Positions 7,971-17,301 are shown, numbered from the stretch's first letter. The stretch: DNA of 64,000 nt from Carnobacteriaceae bacterium zg-C25 (GCA_017945845.1 CP072828.1:1116001-1180000); one strand, 5' to 3'. The notes: a model not told the origin generated them from the sequence alone. Translations and numbers: made by a program.

Positions 7971-8711
7971 CTATCCGTTATCCTTGACTAGTTCCCCTTT
8001 AGCCATTCTCTTTAACTTATTGACCTCATGTTTTTTCAATGGGCGAAACATCCCTGTTGGCATGCTACCTAATGTTAAAAACGCAAACTGTTCACGGCGT
8101 AATTTGGTAACCGGAAGCCCTACACTTAATAACATTTTTTTAACTTGATGATTCCACCCTTCGTGAATCACCAACTCAACTAAAGCACTTTGTGCATCAT
8201 GATCCACACTAAGCACTTGAGCTTGTGCTGGAGACGTTTTTTTACCATCAATCATCACACCTTTTCTCAATTGTTTTAATTGACGTTCTGTTGGAATCCC
8301 TTTTACTTTGGCAACATACGTTTTATCAATTTGATATTTTGGATGCATTAACAATTGTGCCAACTCACCGTCATTCGTCAGCAACAACAAACCTGTCGTA
8401 TCGTAATCTAAACGACCGACTGGATAAATGCGTTGCGGAACTTCGGTAAAATAATCCGTTACCACACGACGATTTTTATCGTCATGCACCGCACTAATGA
8501 CATTTTTTGGCTTATTAAATAAGTAATACACTAACTCTTCTTTATATAAAGGGACGCCATCTACTTGAATTTTATCATTTGCACTCACTTTAAATCCAAG
8601 TTCGGTCACTAACTTTCCGTTAACCTCTACATGCCCACCGACAATTAATTCTTCACATTTTCGACGCGATGCAACACCCGCATGCGCCATCACTTTTTGT
8701 AATCTTTCCAT
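7971..8711 (-). CDS. rluB: 23S rRNA pseudouridine synthase, RluB family
   Basis: Pseudouridine synthase of 246 residues. An N-terminal S4 RNA-binding domain (MERLQKVMAHAGVASRRKCEE region, residues 1-60) precedes the catalytic domain with Asp102 in GRLDYDTTGLLLLTNDG. This is the RsuA/RluB/RluE class; linkage to scpA-scpB is typical of RluB in Firmicutes, which modifies U2605-equivalent of 23S rRNA. Its start overlaps the scpB stop by one base, so it belongs to the scpA-scpB-rluB operon. Confidence 0.9.
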   Translation of the reverse strand: MERLQKVMAHAGVASRRKCEELIVGGHVEVNGKLVTELGFKVSANDKIQVDGVPLYKEELVYYLFNKPKNVISAVHDDKNRRVVTDYFTEVPQRIYPVGRLDYDTTGLLLLTNDGELAQLLMHPKYQIDKTYVAKVKGIPTERQLKQLRKGVMIDGKKTSPAQAQVLSVDHDAQSALVELVIHEGWNHQVKKMLLSVGLPVTKLRREQFAFLTLGSMPTGMFRPLKKHEVNKLKRMAKGELVKDNG

Positions 8712-9301
8712 TAGTTTTCCTCAGTTTCTTTGCTAGATGCTTGCGTATAACGCTGACTAAACAAATCCATTAATTCCTCATCGTCGGCTACCGTAAACGT
8801 TGATAAATCCGGTAACTGACTCATATCCGTTACACCAAAATAGTTCATAAAATATTCTGTCGTCCCATACAAAATGGGTTTTCCTGGTGTATCTTGGCGA
8901 CCAACCGGCTGTACTAAATCACGCAATTGTAATTTTTGCAATGTCGCCGATGACTGTACGCCACGAATTTGGTCGATTTCGGCACGAGTAATTGGTTGTT
9001 TATACGCAACAATGGCTAACGTTTCTAAAGACGCTTGCGATAACTTTGTCGCAAACGGCGCTTGTGCGTATTGCTTCACCACGTCCGCATACACACCTTT
9101 AGTCACTAATTGGTACCGATGGGCAAACGAAACTAACGCCAAACCAGAGTTTGCATCATTCAAATACCGATCGTGCAACGCTTGAATGGCTTCTTTTAAT
9201 TCTTCTTGGGGGTGTTTTAAAAGCAATTCTAAATCACCTAGCGATAACCCCTCATCGCCAGACACAAATAATAAACTCTCAATGGTTGCTTGTAATGTCA
9301 T
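8711..9301 (-). CDS. scpB: Segregation and condensation protein B
   Basis: ScpB is the winged-helix kite subunit that with ScpA and SMC forms the chromosome-organising condensin. The 196-residue protein has two winged-helix units; the family core YKQPITRAEIDQIRGV is at about residues 97-112. I chose the ATG at 9301, which has a TAGGAGG site 5 bases upstream, rather than an upstream in-frame start. The C-terminal tail is acidic as usual. Confidence 0.94.
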   Translation of the reverse strand: MTLQATIESLLFVSGDEGLSLGDLELLLKHPQEELKEAIQALHDRYLNDANSGLALVSFAHRYQLVTKGVYADVVKQYAQAPFATKLSQASLETLAIVAYKQPITRAEIDQIRGVQSSATLQKLQLRDLVQPVGRQDTPGKPILYGTTEYFMNYFGVTDMSQLPDLSTFTVADDEELMDLFSQRYTQASSKETEEN

Positions 9302-9464
9302 TCTTCCTCCTATTGTCATGATGCGTCCATAATAATATCTCTCACACGCTACACCTTTATTAGCGCATCACTAAACCATACAACTGCTTAACGCAAACAA
9401 AACCTCACGATTCGTTCGCTATACATAAAAATTCACTAAACTATACTATTTAGCCTATACACAT

Positions 9465-10241
9465 TTAAATACCACTTGTCACTTGCATATGATCCACTTT
9501 TCCAAAAAGATTACCTCTAAATAATTTAATCGGTTCATACGGTGTACTTTGTTTAAATGTAATTTGTTGTGTACGTGTTAATTCTAATAGCGCAAGGAAT
9601 GTTGCTAATAACGTATCCTTGTCGCTTACTAAATCCGATAAATCCGCTGATTCAAACGTCGTCAATTGATTGATAATCGTTTGCATTGACTCTTCTACAG
9701 TTAATTTACTCATTTCAATTTTAGCATGTAACGGTTGCTTTTGTGCCTGTTTTTCAAACATGCGTTGAAACGCTTTAACAACATCTTCTAGGCTCACTTC
9801 TCCATCTTGTAAAGGCACGACTTCATTTAAATGATGCAAATCACTCGGCTCTTTTGAAAAAAATTGACCACGTTCATCTTCTTTTTCTTTTAAAACATGC
9901 GCAACATCTTTGAATTTTTTATACTCAATTAACTGCAATTTTAAGTTTTCTTCTAAATTTTCATCTTCTTCATACTCATCGTCAGTATCCACCGTTTCAA
10001 CACGTGGCAACAATAACCGACTTTTGATTTCTAGTAACGTTGCTGCCATCACTAAATAATCGCCAGCAACATCTAATTGCAAAATATGCATTGAGCGAAT
10101 AAACGTTAAATATTGATCGACGATTAATAACATCGGTACATCTTCAATCGACATTTTTGTTTCTTTAATCAAATGCAACAATAAGTCTAACGGACCTTCA
10201 AAATCATCCAATGTAATGCGCAATTCCAATTGATTTCCCAT
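9465..10241 (-). CDS. scpA: Segregation and condensation protein A
   Basis: ScpA is the kleisin that bridges SMC heads. The 258-residue protein has the diagnostic N-terminus DDFEGPLDLLLHLIKE (about residues 12-27) and a C-terminal winged helix; an acidic linker lies near residues 85-100. A 163-bp gap separates it from scpB, unusual because the two genes are often nearly contiguous; I see no gene or clear terminator there. A consensus promoter (10270-10298) lies just upstream. Confidence 0.94.
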   Translation of the reverse strand: MGNQLELRITLDDFEGPLDLLLHLIKETKMSIEDVPMLLIVDQYLTFIRSMHILQLDVAGDYLVMAATLLEIKSRLLLPRVETVDTDDEYEEDENLEENLKLQLIEYKKFKDVAHVLKEKEDERGQFFSKEPSDLHHLNEVVPLQDGEVSLEDVVKAFQRMFEKQAQKQPLHAKIEMSKLTVEESMQTIINQLTTFESADLSDLVSDKDTLLATFLALLELTRTQQITFKQSTPYEPIKLFRGNLFGKVDHMQVTSGI

Positions 10242-10269
10242 GCGTTCTCCACCTTTATCATATGGCTCT

Positions 10270-10298
10270 ATTTTAGCGTATTTAAGCTACAAAATCAA
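10270..10298 (-). promoter_or_regulatory. scpA promoter
   Basis: TTGATT (10298-10293), 17 bp, TAAAAT (10275-10270) on the minus strand, about 30 bp before the scpA start. Confidence 0.7.
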
Positions 10299-10304
10299 AA
10301 AAAC

Positions 10305-10342
10305 AAAAAACTAGACCACTCCTTTAAAGTTAGTCTAGTTTC
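10305..10342 (-). terminator. Terminator of the tag-xpt-dacA operon
   Basis: AAACTAGAC and GTCTAGTTT form a 9-bp stem followed on the minus strand by TTTTGTTTTTTT, directly after the dacA stop. Confidence 0.85.
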
Positions 10343-10345
10343 CCA

Positions 10346-11644
10346 TTATTTATATCGACGCTTGTTTCGTGCTTGACGCCCATTTAATTTACGCCACAAC
10401 ACACCAACAACAAACACGACTAAAACGACAATGACGATTCCCAACAATAATTGTTCTTGCTGTCTTCTAGCTTCTTCTTGTTTTAGTTTAGTCACATTTG
10501 TAACAAGTATCGTATCTTCTGTTTTTCCATATAAATTTTGAAACGGACGTTGTATCACTAACGCATCATTTTCTAAACGATAATTTTGTGATACGCTTTG
10601 TTGAGACACCACTGCTTCATATGGCGATTCTACACGAATTTCCGTATCATTCACCATATATTCTCCAGCAGCAATCACCACTTTTTTGGAATACGTACGA
10701 TACGTTTTATCGAGTAAAGCATTCGTATAATAAAAGCGATCCATATTACCTAAACCGTCTTCATATCGACCAACACCTAACACAACGGCAACCAACTGCA
10801 TATCACCACGATTCGCACTCGCTACAAAACTATAGCCACTCTCTCCACTTGTTCCCGTTTTTAAACCCGTTACACCCGCATAACCTAATGGCATACCCGG
10901 CAAAGTGACGTTCGTTGACGTTAACGTTTCAGGATACGCCGTATGTTTTCCCACACTCACTTGCGTTAATTGCGTAATATTGACAATTTCTGGAAATCGT
11001 TTTAATAATTCTACCGTCAATTTCGCCACATCATACGCCGTACTATAACTTGGTTGATTAGCAGGATATCCCGAAATTTGAATTAACCCAGAAAAATCAG
11101 CCGTCACCGCACCACTCGGATTCGTATACGTCGTATGACGAAGTCCTAGCTGCTGACCCGTACGATTCATTTGACCGACAAAGGCCGATAAATCATTATG
11201 ACTCAACAAATTAGCCATCATCACACTCGCCACATTAGACGAACTCATTAAATGCATATACATCAAATCTTGCAACGTGTACGTTTCACCTTCAATGATG
11301 GTTGTGTTAGACAGTTCAGGCAAACGACTAATTGCTGCATCATTGGCCGTGGCGGTCACTTTTGTATCCCACGATACGCTCTGATTAGCCACTGCTTCAT
11401 AAACAAGATACGCCGTCATTAATTTGGTAATACTAGCTGGATCCACCACTCTATTTTCGTTATGCGAAAAATACACATCACCCGTTTGCACATCAACAAC
11501 CATTGCTGACGTCACATCATTATAAGGTGTATAGCCCAATTGTGTTAAGCTCTCTTTTGTATACTCATTCAGCGTTTCACCAAATACGTTGGCACTTGGA
11601 AACAACAGTAGACACAACAACATCAACCATTTTACTTTTTTCAT
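10346..11644 (-). CDS. dacA: D-alanyl-D-alanine carboxypeptidase (low-molecular-weight PBP, DacA)
   Basis: Removes the terminal D-Ala from peptidoglycan stems at the outer face of the membrane. The 432-residue protein has a signal peptide (about 1-22), SITK with nucleophile Ser71 and Lys74, SSN at 135-137 and KTG at 262-264. A C-terminal membrane segment near 400-420 and a basic tail replace the usual amphipathic anchor helix. The ATG at 11644 has GAGGAA 5 bases upstream and lies one base after the xpt stop. Co-transcription with tag and xpt has no obvious functional logic. Confidence 0.93.
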   Translation of the reverse strand: MKKVKWLMLLCLLLFPSANVFGETLNEYTKESLTQLGYTPYNDVTSAMVVDVQTGDVYFSHNENRVVDPASITKLMTAYLVYEAVANQSVSWDTKVTATANDAAISRLPELSNTTIIEGETYTLQDLMYMHLMSSSNVASVMMANLLSHNDLSAFVGQMNRTGQQLGLRHTTYTNPSGAVTADFSGLIQISGYPANQPSYSTAYDVAKLTVELLKRFPEIVNITQLTQVSVGKHTAYPETLTSTNVTLPGMPLGYAGVTGLKTGTSGESGYSFVASANRGDMQLVAVVLGVGRYEDGLGNMDRFYYTNALLDKTYRTYSKKVVIAAGEYMVNDTEIRVESPYEAVVSQQSVSQNYRLENDALVIQRPFQNLYGKTEDTILVTNVTKLKQEEARRQQEQLLLGIVIVVLVVFVVGVLWRKLNGRQARNKRRYK

Positions 11645-11645
11645 C

Positions 11646-12227
11646 TTATTCCTCATTTTCAAAACAAATCTTCCCATCATCTAACGAAGCGATGCGACAC
11701 AATGAGCGGACGTCAAACCCATTGTCTTCCAATTTTTTGCGCCCATCTTGAAATGATTTCTCAATTAAAATACCAACGCCTACCGTTTGCGCTCCAGCTT
11801 GTTTCACCAAATCATCCAAACCGATAACCGCGCCACCATTCGCTAAAAAATCATCAATGATTAAAACTTTATCGTCACTTGTTAAATACTCTTTTGATAA
11901 AATAACCCGACTGACGACATTTTTTGTGAAACTAAACACTTCCGTTTCATATAGCGTATCTTTTTTCAACGTTGAGGGTTGTGTTTTTTTGGCAAAAACC
12001 ATGGGAACACCGAAACATAATGCCGTCATTAAAGCAGGCGCAATACCACTAGCTTCAATGGTTAAAACTTTAGTAACACCTTTATTTTTAAAATAGTCAA
12101 AAAAAGCATCGCCAGCCGCTTTCATCAACGGCGCATCAATTTGATGATTCACAAATGAATCAACTTTTAAAACATTATTCGGAAATACTTTTCCATGCTT
12201 CAATACCATTTCTTGTAACAATTTCAT
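11646..12227 (-). CDS. xpt: Xanthine phosphoribosyltransferase
   Basis: Converts xanthine and PRPP to XMP in purine salvage. The 193-residue protein has the family block VLKVDSFVNHQID near residues 21-33 and the PRPP loop LIIDDFLANGGA near 124-135. The ATG at 12227 aligns with other Xpt N-termini and lies 8-9 bases from GGAGGGG; an ATG at 12233 overlaps the tag stop (ATGA) and is the alternative. In Bacillus xpt has a purine riboswitch; here it is the second gene of an operon with no leader, so control must differ. Confidence 0.93.
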   Translation of the reverse strand: MKLLQEMVLKHGKVFPNNVLKVDSFVNHQIDAPLMKAAGDAFFDYFKNKGVTKVLTIEASGIAPALMTALCFGVPMVFAKKTQPSTLKKDTLYETEVFSFTKNVVSRVILSKEYLTSDDKVLIIDDFLANGGAVIGLDDLVKQAGAQTVGVGILIEKSFQDGRKKLEDNGFDVRSLCRIASLDDGKICFENEE

Positions 12228-12229
12228 TA

Positions 12230-12790
12230 TCATACCCCTCCTTCTTTAAAAACGCATTCATTCCAATGATCATTAACAACACCGATAGCTTGCAAATAAG
12301 CATACACAATCGTACTCCCAACAAATTTAAATCCTCTTTTTTTCAAATCTTTACTAATTTGATCAGATAGTGCTGTTGACGTTTGTCGATACGATTCATC
12401 AGGAATATCATTATTGATGACTGTACCATGCGTAAACGACCAAATATAGGCATCAAACGAACCAAATTCTTGTTGTACCAATTGAAATGCTTGTGCATTC
12501 GTACGCAGTGATTCAATTTTTAAGCGGTGTTTAATGATTGCTTCTTCTTGCATCAACAACTCTAACTGGCTATCTGAATATTGTGCAATTTTATCGTAGT
12601 CAAACCCATCTAACACCTTACGCATACCGTCACGTCGTTTTAAAATAATATGCCAACTTAGACCGGCTTGCATGCCTTCTAAAATTAGCATTTCAAATAG
12701 CAATTGATCGTCGTGTACGGCTTTTCCCCACTCGGTATCATGATAGTGCTGATCTAAATCATGATGGAGCGCCCAAGAACATCGTTTCAT
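12230..12790 (-). CDS. tag: DNA-3-methyladenine glycosylase I
   Basis: Base-excision repair enzyme that removes 3-methyladenine. The 186-residue protein begins MKRCSWA and carries the zinc-binding set seen in Tag: Cys4, His17 (HYHDTEWG) and the C-terminal pair in DHWNEC. The helix-hairpin core QAGLSWHIILKRR is at about residues 41-53. The stop overlaps the possible first ATG of xpt. The promoter is probably the extended -10 TGATAAAAT (12825-12820). Confidence 0.94.
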   Translation of the reverse strand: MKRCSWALHHDLDQHYHDTEWGKAVHDDQLLFEMLILEGMQAGLSWHIILKRRDGMRKVLDGFDYDKIAQYSDSQLELLMQEEAIIKHRLKIESLRTNAQAFQLVQQEFGSFDAYIWSFTHGTVINNDIPDESYRQTSTALSDQISKDLKKRGFKFVGSTIVYAYLQAIGVVNDHWNECVFKEGGV

Positions 12791-12896
12791 TACACACCTC
12801 GAAAGTGAAAATCAAATATATTTTATCACATTTTAAAACATAAAAGTGCACTTCTTTTTGAAATATCATTTTATTCCTTTTTTTATGATAAAATGC

Positions 12897-12925
12897 TGGT
12901 CAACCGCTTTTTTTTAAGATAAAAT
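12897..12925 (+). promoter_or_regulatory. upp promoter
   Basis: TGGTCA (12897-12902), 17 bp, TAAAAT (12920-12925). A second GATAAAATG copy stands 34 bp upstream, so a tandem or alternative start is possible. Confidence 0.55.
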
Positions 12926-12957
12926 GTTGAAAATAAATAGAAAAAGAGGTAGTTCAC

Positions 12958-13593
12958 ATGGGTAAATTTGTCATTTTAGATCATCCGCTAATTCAACATA
13001 AGTTAACAATGATTCGTCAAAAAAATTGTGGTACAAAAGTGTTCCGTGAAGTTGTCGACGAAATTTCAATGTTAATGGCTTATGAAGTATCACGCGATTT
13101 ACCACTTGAAGATGTGGAAATTGAAACACCAATGACAAAGACAATTCAAAAAACATTGTCTGGTAAAAAAGTGGCCGTTATTCCTATCTTACGTGCTGGT
13201 TTAGGTATGGTAGATGGTATTCTCGAATTAATTCCAGCTGCTAAAGTAGGTCATGTCGGTATGTATCGTGACCATGATACATTAGAACCTGTCGAATACT
13301 TTGTGAAATTACCAAGTGATATTGCAGAACGCCAATTATTTGTTGTGGATCCGATGTTAGCCACAGGTGGATCTGCAGTTGCCGCAATTGATGCCTTAAT
13401 TAAACGCGGTGCTCACCCTAGCTCAATCAAATTTGTTTGTTTAGTTGCTGCACCAGAAGGTGTTGCGGTATTAAAACAAGCCCATCCAGAGATTGACATT
13501 TACACAGCGTGCCTAGATGAACGCTTAAATGAAAATGGCTACATTATGCCAGGTTTAGGCGATGCCGGTGACCGCTTATTCGGAACAAAATAA
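12958..13593 (+). CDS. upp: Uracil phosphoribosyltransferase
   Basis: Makes UMP from uracil and PRPP in pyrimidine salvage. The 211-residue protein is full length and has [12 protein letters not shown] (about 77-88), MYRD, and the PRPP loop [17 protein letters not shown] (about 126-142). AAAGAGGTAG lies 6 bases before the ATG. It is transcribed alone on the plus strand, divergently from tag, and ends in a strong terminator. Confidence 0.97.
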   Translation: MGKFVILDHPLIQHKLTMIRQKNCGTKVFREVVDEISMLMAYEVSRDLPLEDVEIETPMTKTIQKTLSGKKVAVIPILRAGLGMVDGILELIPAAKVGHVGMYRDHDTLEPVEYFVKLPSDIAERQLFVVDPMLATGGSAVAAIDALIKRGAHPSSIKFVCLVAAPEGVAVLKQAHPEIDIYTACLDERLNENGYIMPGLGDAGDRLFGTK

Positions 13594-13603
13594 AACACGC
13601 AAA

Positions 13604-13643
13604 CACCAACTGTAACGACAATTACAGTTGGTATTTTTGTTTT
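13604..13643 (+). terminator. upp terminator
   Basis: ACCAACTGTAA and TTACAGTTGGT form an 11-bp perfect stem followed by ATTTTTGTTTTT, beginning 11 bases after the upp stop. Confidence 0.92.
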
Positions 13644-13701
13644 TCTAAACGTTTAAAGGCTACTACACATTAAGGTATCCTCCACTAAAGACAATCCCAA
13701 T

Positions 13702-13742
13702 CAAAAACACGAGCATAAGCGTTCAACTCATGCTCGTGTTCA
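13702..13742 (-). terminator. metQ terminator
   Basis: AACACGAGCAT and ATGCTCGTGTT form an 11-bp stem followed on the minus strand by TTTTGATT, 25 bp after the metQ stop. Confidence 0.88.
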
Positions 13743-13766
13743 TTTCATCATATCACTTTAAGACGA

Positions 13767-14597
13767 TTATTTTTTCCACACTGGGTAGTATTGACCCGGT
13801 GCAACTTCATTTAATTTAGCAATAACATCTTCGCTTTGGAATAATTCTACCACTTTTTTGTATGTGGCATTGTCAACATCTTTACCGTTTACAGCAATAA
13901 TGTTGTAACGATCTTGTGGAATTGTATCTAGATGATCACCATCTGTAAAAATGTGATCAGCTACTTTTAACCCAGCGTCATGTGCCATTGAACCATTTAC
14001 CGCAGCAGCATCAACATCTTGTAATAAACGTGGTGCTTGTGCAGATTCTGCTTCAATCAATTTAATGTTTTTAGGATTTTCTACAACATCTTGAAGATTT
14101 GATTTTAAGCTTCCGCCATCTTTTAACTTAATGACACCAGCTGTCTGTAACGCCACTAACGCACGACCTTGAATAGCTACCTCACTCGGCACTAAAATTG
14201 TTGCCCCTTCTGGTAACTCACTTAATGATTTGTATTTTGTTGAGAAGTAGTATAACGGCACGATAAACGTTGTTCCGATTTCTTTAATATCTGTTTTATG
14301 ATCTTTATTCCATTGCGCTAAATATTGACGGTGTTGGAAAGCATTCATTTGTAAAGAACCTTCAGCTAACGCCGTATTCGGTTGCACGTAATCACTAAAT
14401 GTTACCACTTGTAAATCAATATTTTCTGCTTTCGCTTTTTCGGCAACATATTCCCAAACCGATTGCATTTGTGAACCCGTCACCCCGATTTTCACGACTT
14501 CAGGTGCTTTTGTTGTCGTTGTTTGTTGTGTTGTTGTCGCTTGCCCACAGGCAGCTAATGCAAAAATACTTGCAACTAATGTTAATAATTTTTTCAT
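13767..14597 (-). CDS. metQ: MetQ/NlpA-family substrate-binding lipoprotein
   Basis: Extracellular binding protein of a methionine-type ABC importer, 276 residues. The lipobox LAAC is at about residues 15-18, followed by a Thr/Gln-rich linker and the NlpA fold beginning VKIGVTG. The start at 14597 has GGAGGAAA upstream. A T-box leader with a probable AUG specifier (14836-15099) supports methionine as ligand. The ATPase and permease genes are not adjacent and the gene has its own terminator, so this receptor must work with a transporter encoded elsewhere. About 240 bp lie between the T-box terminator and the start codon, and I see no gene there. Confidence 0.9.
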   Translation of the reverse strand: MKKLLTLVASIFALAACGQATTTQQTTTTKAPEVVKIGVTGSQMQSVWEYVAEKAKAENIDLQVVTFSDYVQPNTALAEGSLQMNAFQHRQYLAQWNKDHKTDIKEIGTTFIVPLYYFSTKYKSLSELPEGATILVPSEVAIQGRALVALQTAGVIKLKDGGSLKSNLQDVVENPKNIKLIEAESAQAPRLLQDVDAAAVNGSMAHDAGLKVADHIFTDGDHLDTIPQDRYNIIAVNGKDVDNATYKKVVELFQSEDVIAKLNEVAPGQYYPVWKK

Positions 14598-14835
14598 ATT
14601 TTCCTCCATTATAGACGCATCGTTCATTTTAAATAGCGTACACTCTAACGCCATTCCAACGATACAAATTTAATTTATTTTCCTATTTTTCATAAACTTT
14701 AATGCTGACACATCATTAACCAATTCATTTTTAATCAACCTATCTTACGAATAGTTGACACCATCATTAAACCTATCGCTATCCGTCTCCTTTATGATCA
14801 ATTACACAAAACCTATACACGAAAACCATTTAAAC

Positions 14836-15099
14836 AAAAAACCCTTGAACAAGCCTAAGCTTGTTCAAGGGCGTCAATAACGCGGTACCACCTTGATTTG
14901 ATCAATGATCCTCTAACTAAAGTACGTACAATTGTAGTATACTTCGAAGCTATATCGGGCTTACCCGTAGAAACCTAACTATCGATTTCTAACACTCCAA
15001 GACCATTTTCAAAGCTTTTTCCTTGTTCTCTTCCACCAACCGAGAACTCTCTAAAAAGTTGCCACTTTTACTTTTCTTTTCATCGTGTACGTTTATGTT
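14836..15099 (-). promoter_or_regulatory. T-box leader of metQ, probable methionine (AUG) specifier
   Basis: Minus-strand leader with AGAGAG, an apical stem-loop carrying GGTTGGTG, the T-box core GGTGGTACCGCG (14892-14881), and a 13-bp terminator stem (14842-14854 with 14859-14871) followed by TTTTTTG. Measuring from the apical stem, the codon at the specifier position is AUG (15006-15004); the same measure gives ACC in thrS and UCC in serS. The leader class is certain; the specifier is an inference from spacing. Confidence 0.9.
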
Positions 15100-15105
15100 A
15101 AGGAT

Positions 15106-15134
15106 AGTATAATCAACGTTTTTTTATTTGTCAA
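15106..15134 (-). promoter_or_regulatory. metQ T-box promoter
   Basis: Perfect TTGACA (15134-15129), 17 bp, TATACT (15111-15106) on the minus strand. Confidence 0.88.
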
Positions 15135-15161
15135 CATTGTTTTTCATAAAAATAACCACAG

Positions 15162-15318
15162 AGTAAATTATAGAATTAAGTTAGCCAATGATAAAAAAAA
15201 CATCTCATAGAATATACTTTTAGTAACAACAAAAAAAGGATACTACAAGATGCAAGAACACTATAACACAAAAGGCAAACACGCTAGAAAAAAGCGTTAT
15301 TTCATTGAAACATAAAAA
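15162..15318 (+). mobile_element. Decayed 5' end of an IS30-family element
   Basis: This stretch matches the left end of the intact element at 49706 almost base for base: the inverted-repeat core GAATTAAGTTAGCCA, the CATCTCATAG segment and the transposase start. The reading frame begins at 15250 and stops after 21 codons. Similarity ends near 15318, just before the terminator of the MutS2-like gene. Confidence 0.9.
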
Positions 15319-15345
15319 GATAGTGACTAACCGCACCATCTTTTA
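15311..15345 (-). terminator. Terminator of the MutS2-like gene
   Basis: AAAGATGGTG and CACTATCTTT pair with one G-U on the minus strand, followed by TTTTATGTTT; it lies 35 bp after the stop codon and abuts the IS30 remnant. Confidence 0.7.
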
Positions 15346-15378
15346 TTAACTGTTTGTCATAAAAATTTATCTTCTGTT

Positions 15379-17301
15379 TTAAAAATTTCTATTTTCTACT
15401 GACTCAACGTTTTTCTTTTCTTTATTCACGCGATGCTTTTTCCATGCTTTTTTCGATCCACGCTGTAAATCTTTATTCAATTTATATTCTTGATAATCCG
15501 CAACAAATAATAAATCCAAATTATAATTTTTAGGATACAAATCTTTGGATTGTCTTAATAACTGCAAGCGACGTAATGGCACTTTATACATCTGTTTATC
15601 GACAAATACCCATCCATCATGTGACATGGTTTCTTGTTCGTAAAAAATAGCCTCTTTATTCAATGAACCGACAAATACAATATCTCCTTTAGAAAATGGT
15701 ACTTCTTTTTTATCTTCCGGAATAGCTATTTCATTACCGATCCAATTCATTTTAGGTATTTGAAACTGTCCATTTGTGACATGTTGCTTCGCCTGTAAAA
15801 TAATGTGATTTGGTATTTTCATTTTTTCAGCTACCCAAAACGCGCGGCTTTCTCCAATGGTTTGCATTAACATTTGATATTTAGGTGTTAGTGTTTCTTC
15901 ATCAAATTGCATAGACGCTGTTTCAAAATACGGATTTTTCACGGCATAGTCTTTTATTTCACTATAATGTGTCGTCACCAACAATAATAATTGACGTGTA
16001 AATAATTCGTTTAATATGGCAATCGATAATGCCGTGCCTTCTTTTGGATCTGTTCCTGTTCCAATTTCATCTAGTAACACTAACGAATGTTTCGTAGCAT
16101 TTTCTAAAATATATGCGATAGTCGACATTTCACTCGAAAAAGTGCTCAATGAGTGATGTATTGTTTGATGATCGCCAATCGATACAAAAATATGATCCAT
16201 AATAGCAATATGACTACCTTCATCACACGGAATCAATAAACCGTACATTGTCATAGCGGTTAATAAGCCTACCGTCTTTAATACAACCGTTTTTCCACCC
16301 GCATTAACACCGGTAATCACTAATCCTAAATAATTTTTTCCCAGTTCAATAGTCAACGGAACAAATGGTGTTATCATAGGATGCCGTGCATTTTTAAGTG
16401 AAATAATATTGTCTTTATTGACAGATACACGTTGACCGCCATAGGTTAGTGCATATTTAGCACGTGCAAAGACAACATCTAATTGCACCATAATTTCAGC
16501 ATTTTGGACATGAACATGTAAATAATCAAAAATTGTACTCGTTAATTCAGATAACAAACGATATTCAATATCTTGTTCTTGATAAATCAATTGTATTTTT
16601 TCTTCAACATACTTAGTCACACCCACTGGTTCAATATACGTCGTTAAACCTTTAACCGATTCTTCAACAATCGTTCCTGGCACTTTATTTTTGAAAGAAC
16701 TTTTAATTGGAATAGTTGGTCGTCCATTTTTTTCAATAACAAGCGCCTCTTGTAAATATTCTTTATATGCCGGATTTTTTACGGCTTTTCCCATACTTTT
16801 TGAGATTTCTTTGTTCAATAAATCTAAACGTTGACGAACTTTGTTTAATTCACGACTAGCAGTAGATAACACTTGCGTTTTAGACACCGTTTCATAAATT
16901 GCCGTTTCTACATGCTCTAACGTCTTTAACCCTTGCGCATATCGATTTAAAGTAGGTGCAAGACTTTGCCACTTTTTAAAAAATTGCATCAATAATCGAA
17001 CACCACGTAAAAAATCAGCGTATTCAACTAACTCTTCTGGTGTTAGAATATATCCCATTTCAATTTTTTTCATCAATCCTTCAAACGTATCTAACGATAA
17101 AAAAGGGACATGTAATTTATGTTGTAATATTTGATACGCTTCATAAGTTTCATCTAATCTTTTATTGACTATTTTTAAATCGGATGACGGTTTCATTGAA
17201 TGAATAAAACGTTTCCCAGAAGCTGATAGCGCATTTCTTTCAACATTATTTATAACATTCTCAATATCAAGGTTCTGCCAAGTATTCAAATTTTTCTCCA
17301 A
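15379..17301 (-). CDS. MutS2-like DNA-binding ATPase lacking the Smr domain
   Basis: MutS-superfamily ATPase of 640 residues, closest in pattern to MutS2. The coiled-coil core/clamp region spans about 40-300. Walker A is GVNAGGKT (331-338), a signature LSTFSSEMSTIAYIL follows near 385-399, Walker B is LVLLDEIGTGTDP (407-419) and a TTHYSEIK switch lies near 438. The C-terminus (about 540-640) has a small beta-rich part and a basic tail, but none of the Smr nuclease motifs of true MutS2 (about 780 residues), so it may bind branched or collided-ribosome substrates without cutting. It stands alone between two IS30 remnants in the same orientation, which suggests acquisition by transfer. Function is not established. 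Confidence 0.8.
   Translation of the reverse strand: MEKNLNTWQNLDIENVINNVERNALSASGKRFIHSMKPSSDLKIVNKRLDETYEAYQILQHKLHVPFLSLDTFEGLMKKIEMGYILTPEELVEYADFLRGVRLLMQFFKKWQSLAPTLNRYAQGLKTLEHVETAIYETVSKTQVLSTASRELNKVRQRLDLLNKEISKSMGKAVKNPAYKEYLQEALVIEKNGRPTIPIKSSFKNKVPGTIVEESVKGLTTYIEPVGVTKYVEEKIQLIYQEQDIEYRLLSELTSTIFDYLHVHVQNAEIMVQLDVVFARAKYALTYGGQRVSVNKDNIISLKNARHPMITPFVPLTIELGKNYLGLVITGVNAGGKTVVLKTVGLLTAMTMYGLLIPCDEGSHIAIMDHIFVSIGDHQTIHHSLSTFSSEMSTIAYILENATKHSLVLLDEIGTGTDPKEGTALSIAILNELFTRQLLLLVTTHYSEIKDYAVKNPYFETASMQFDEETLTPKYQMLMQTIGESRAFWVAEKMKIPNHIILQAKQHVTNGQFQIPKMNWIGNEIAIPEDKKEVPFSKGDIVFVGSLNKEAIFYEQETMSHDGWVFVDKQMYKVPLRRLQLLRQSKDLYPKNYNLDLLFVADYQEYKLNKDLQRGSKKAWKKHRVNKEKKNVESVENRNF

Noticed and set aside
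9302-9464. Possible small gene or insertion between scpB and scpA
   Set aside because: The 163-bp gap holds no frame with a ribosome site, no hairpin with a T tail and no repeat found elsewhere in the window.
14640-14670. Possible third IS30 remnant upstream of metQ
   Set aside because: Only about 13 bases match the inner left end of the element and nothing further extends the similarity, so it may be chance.
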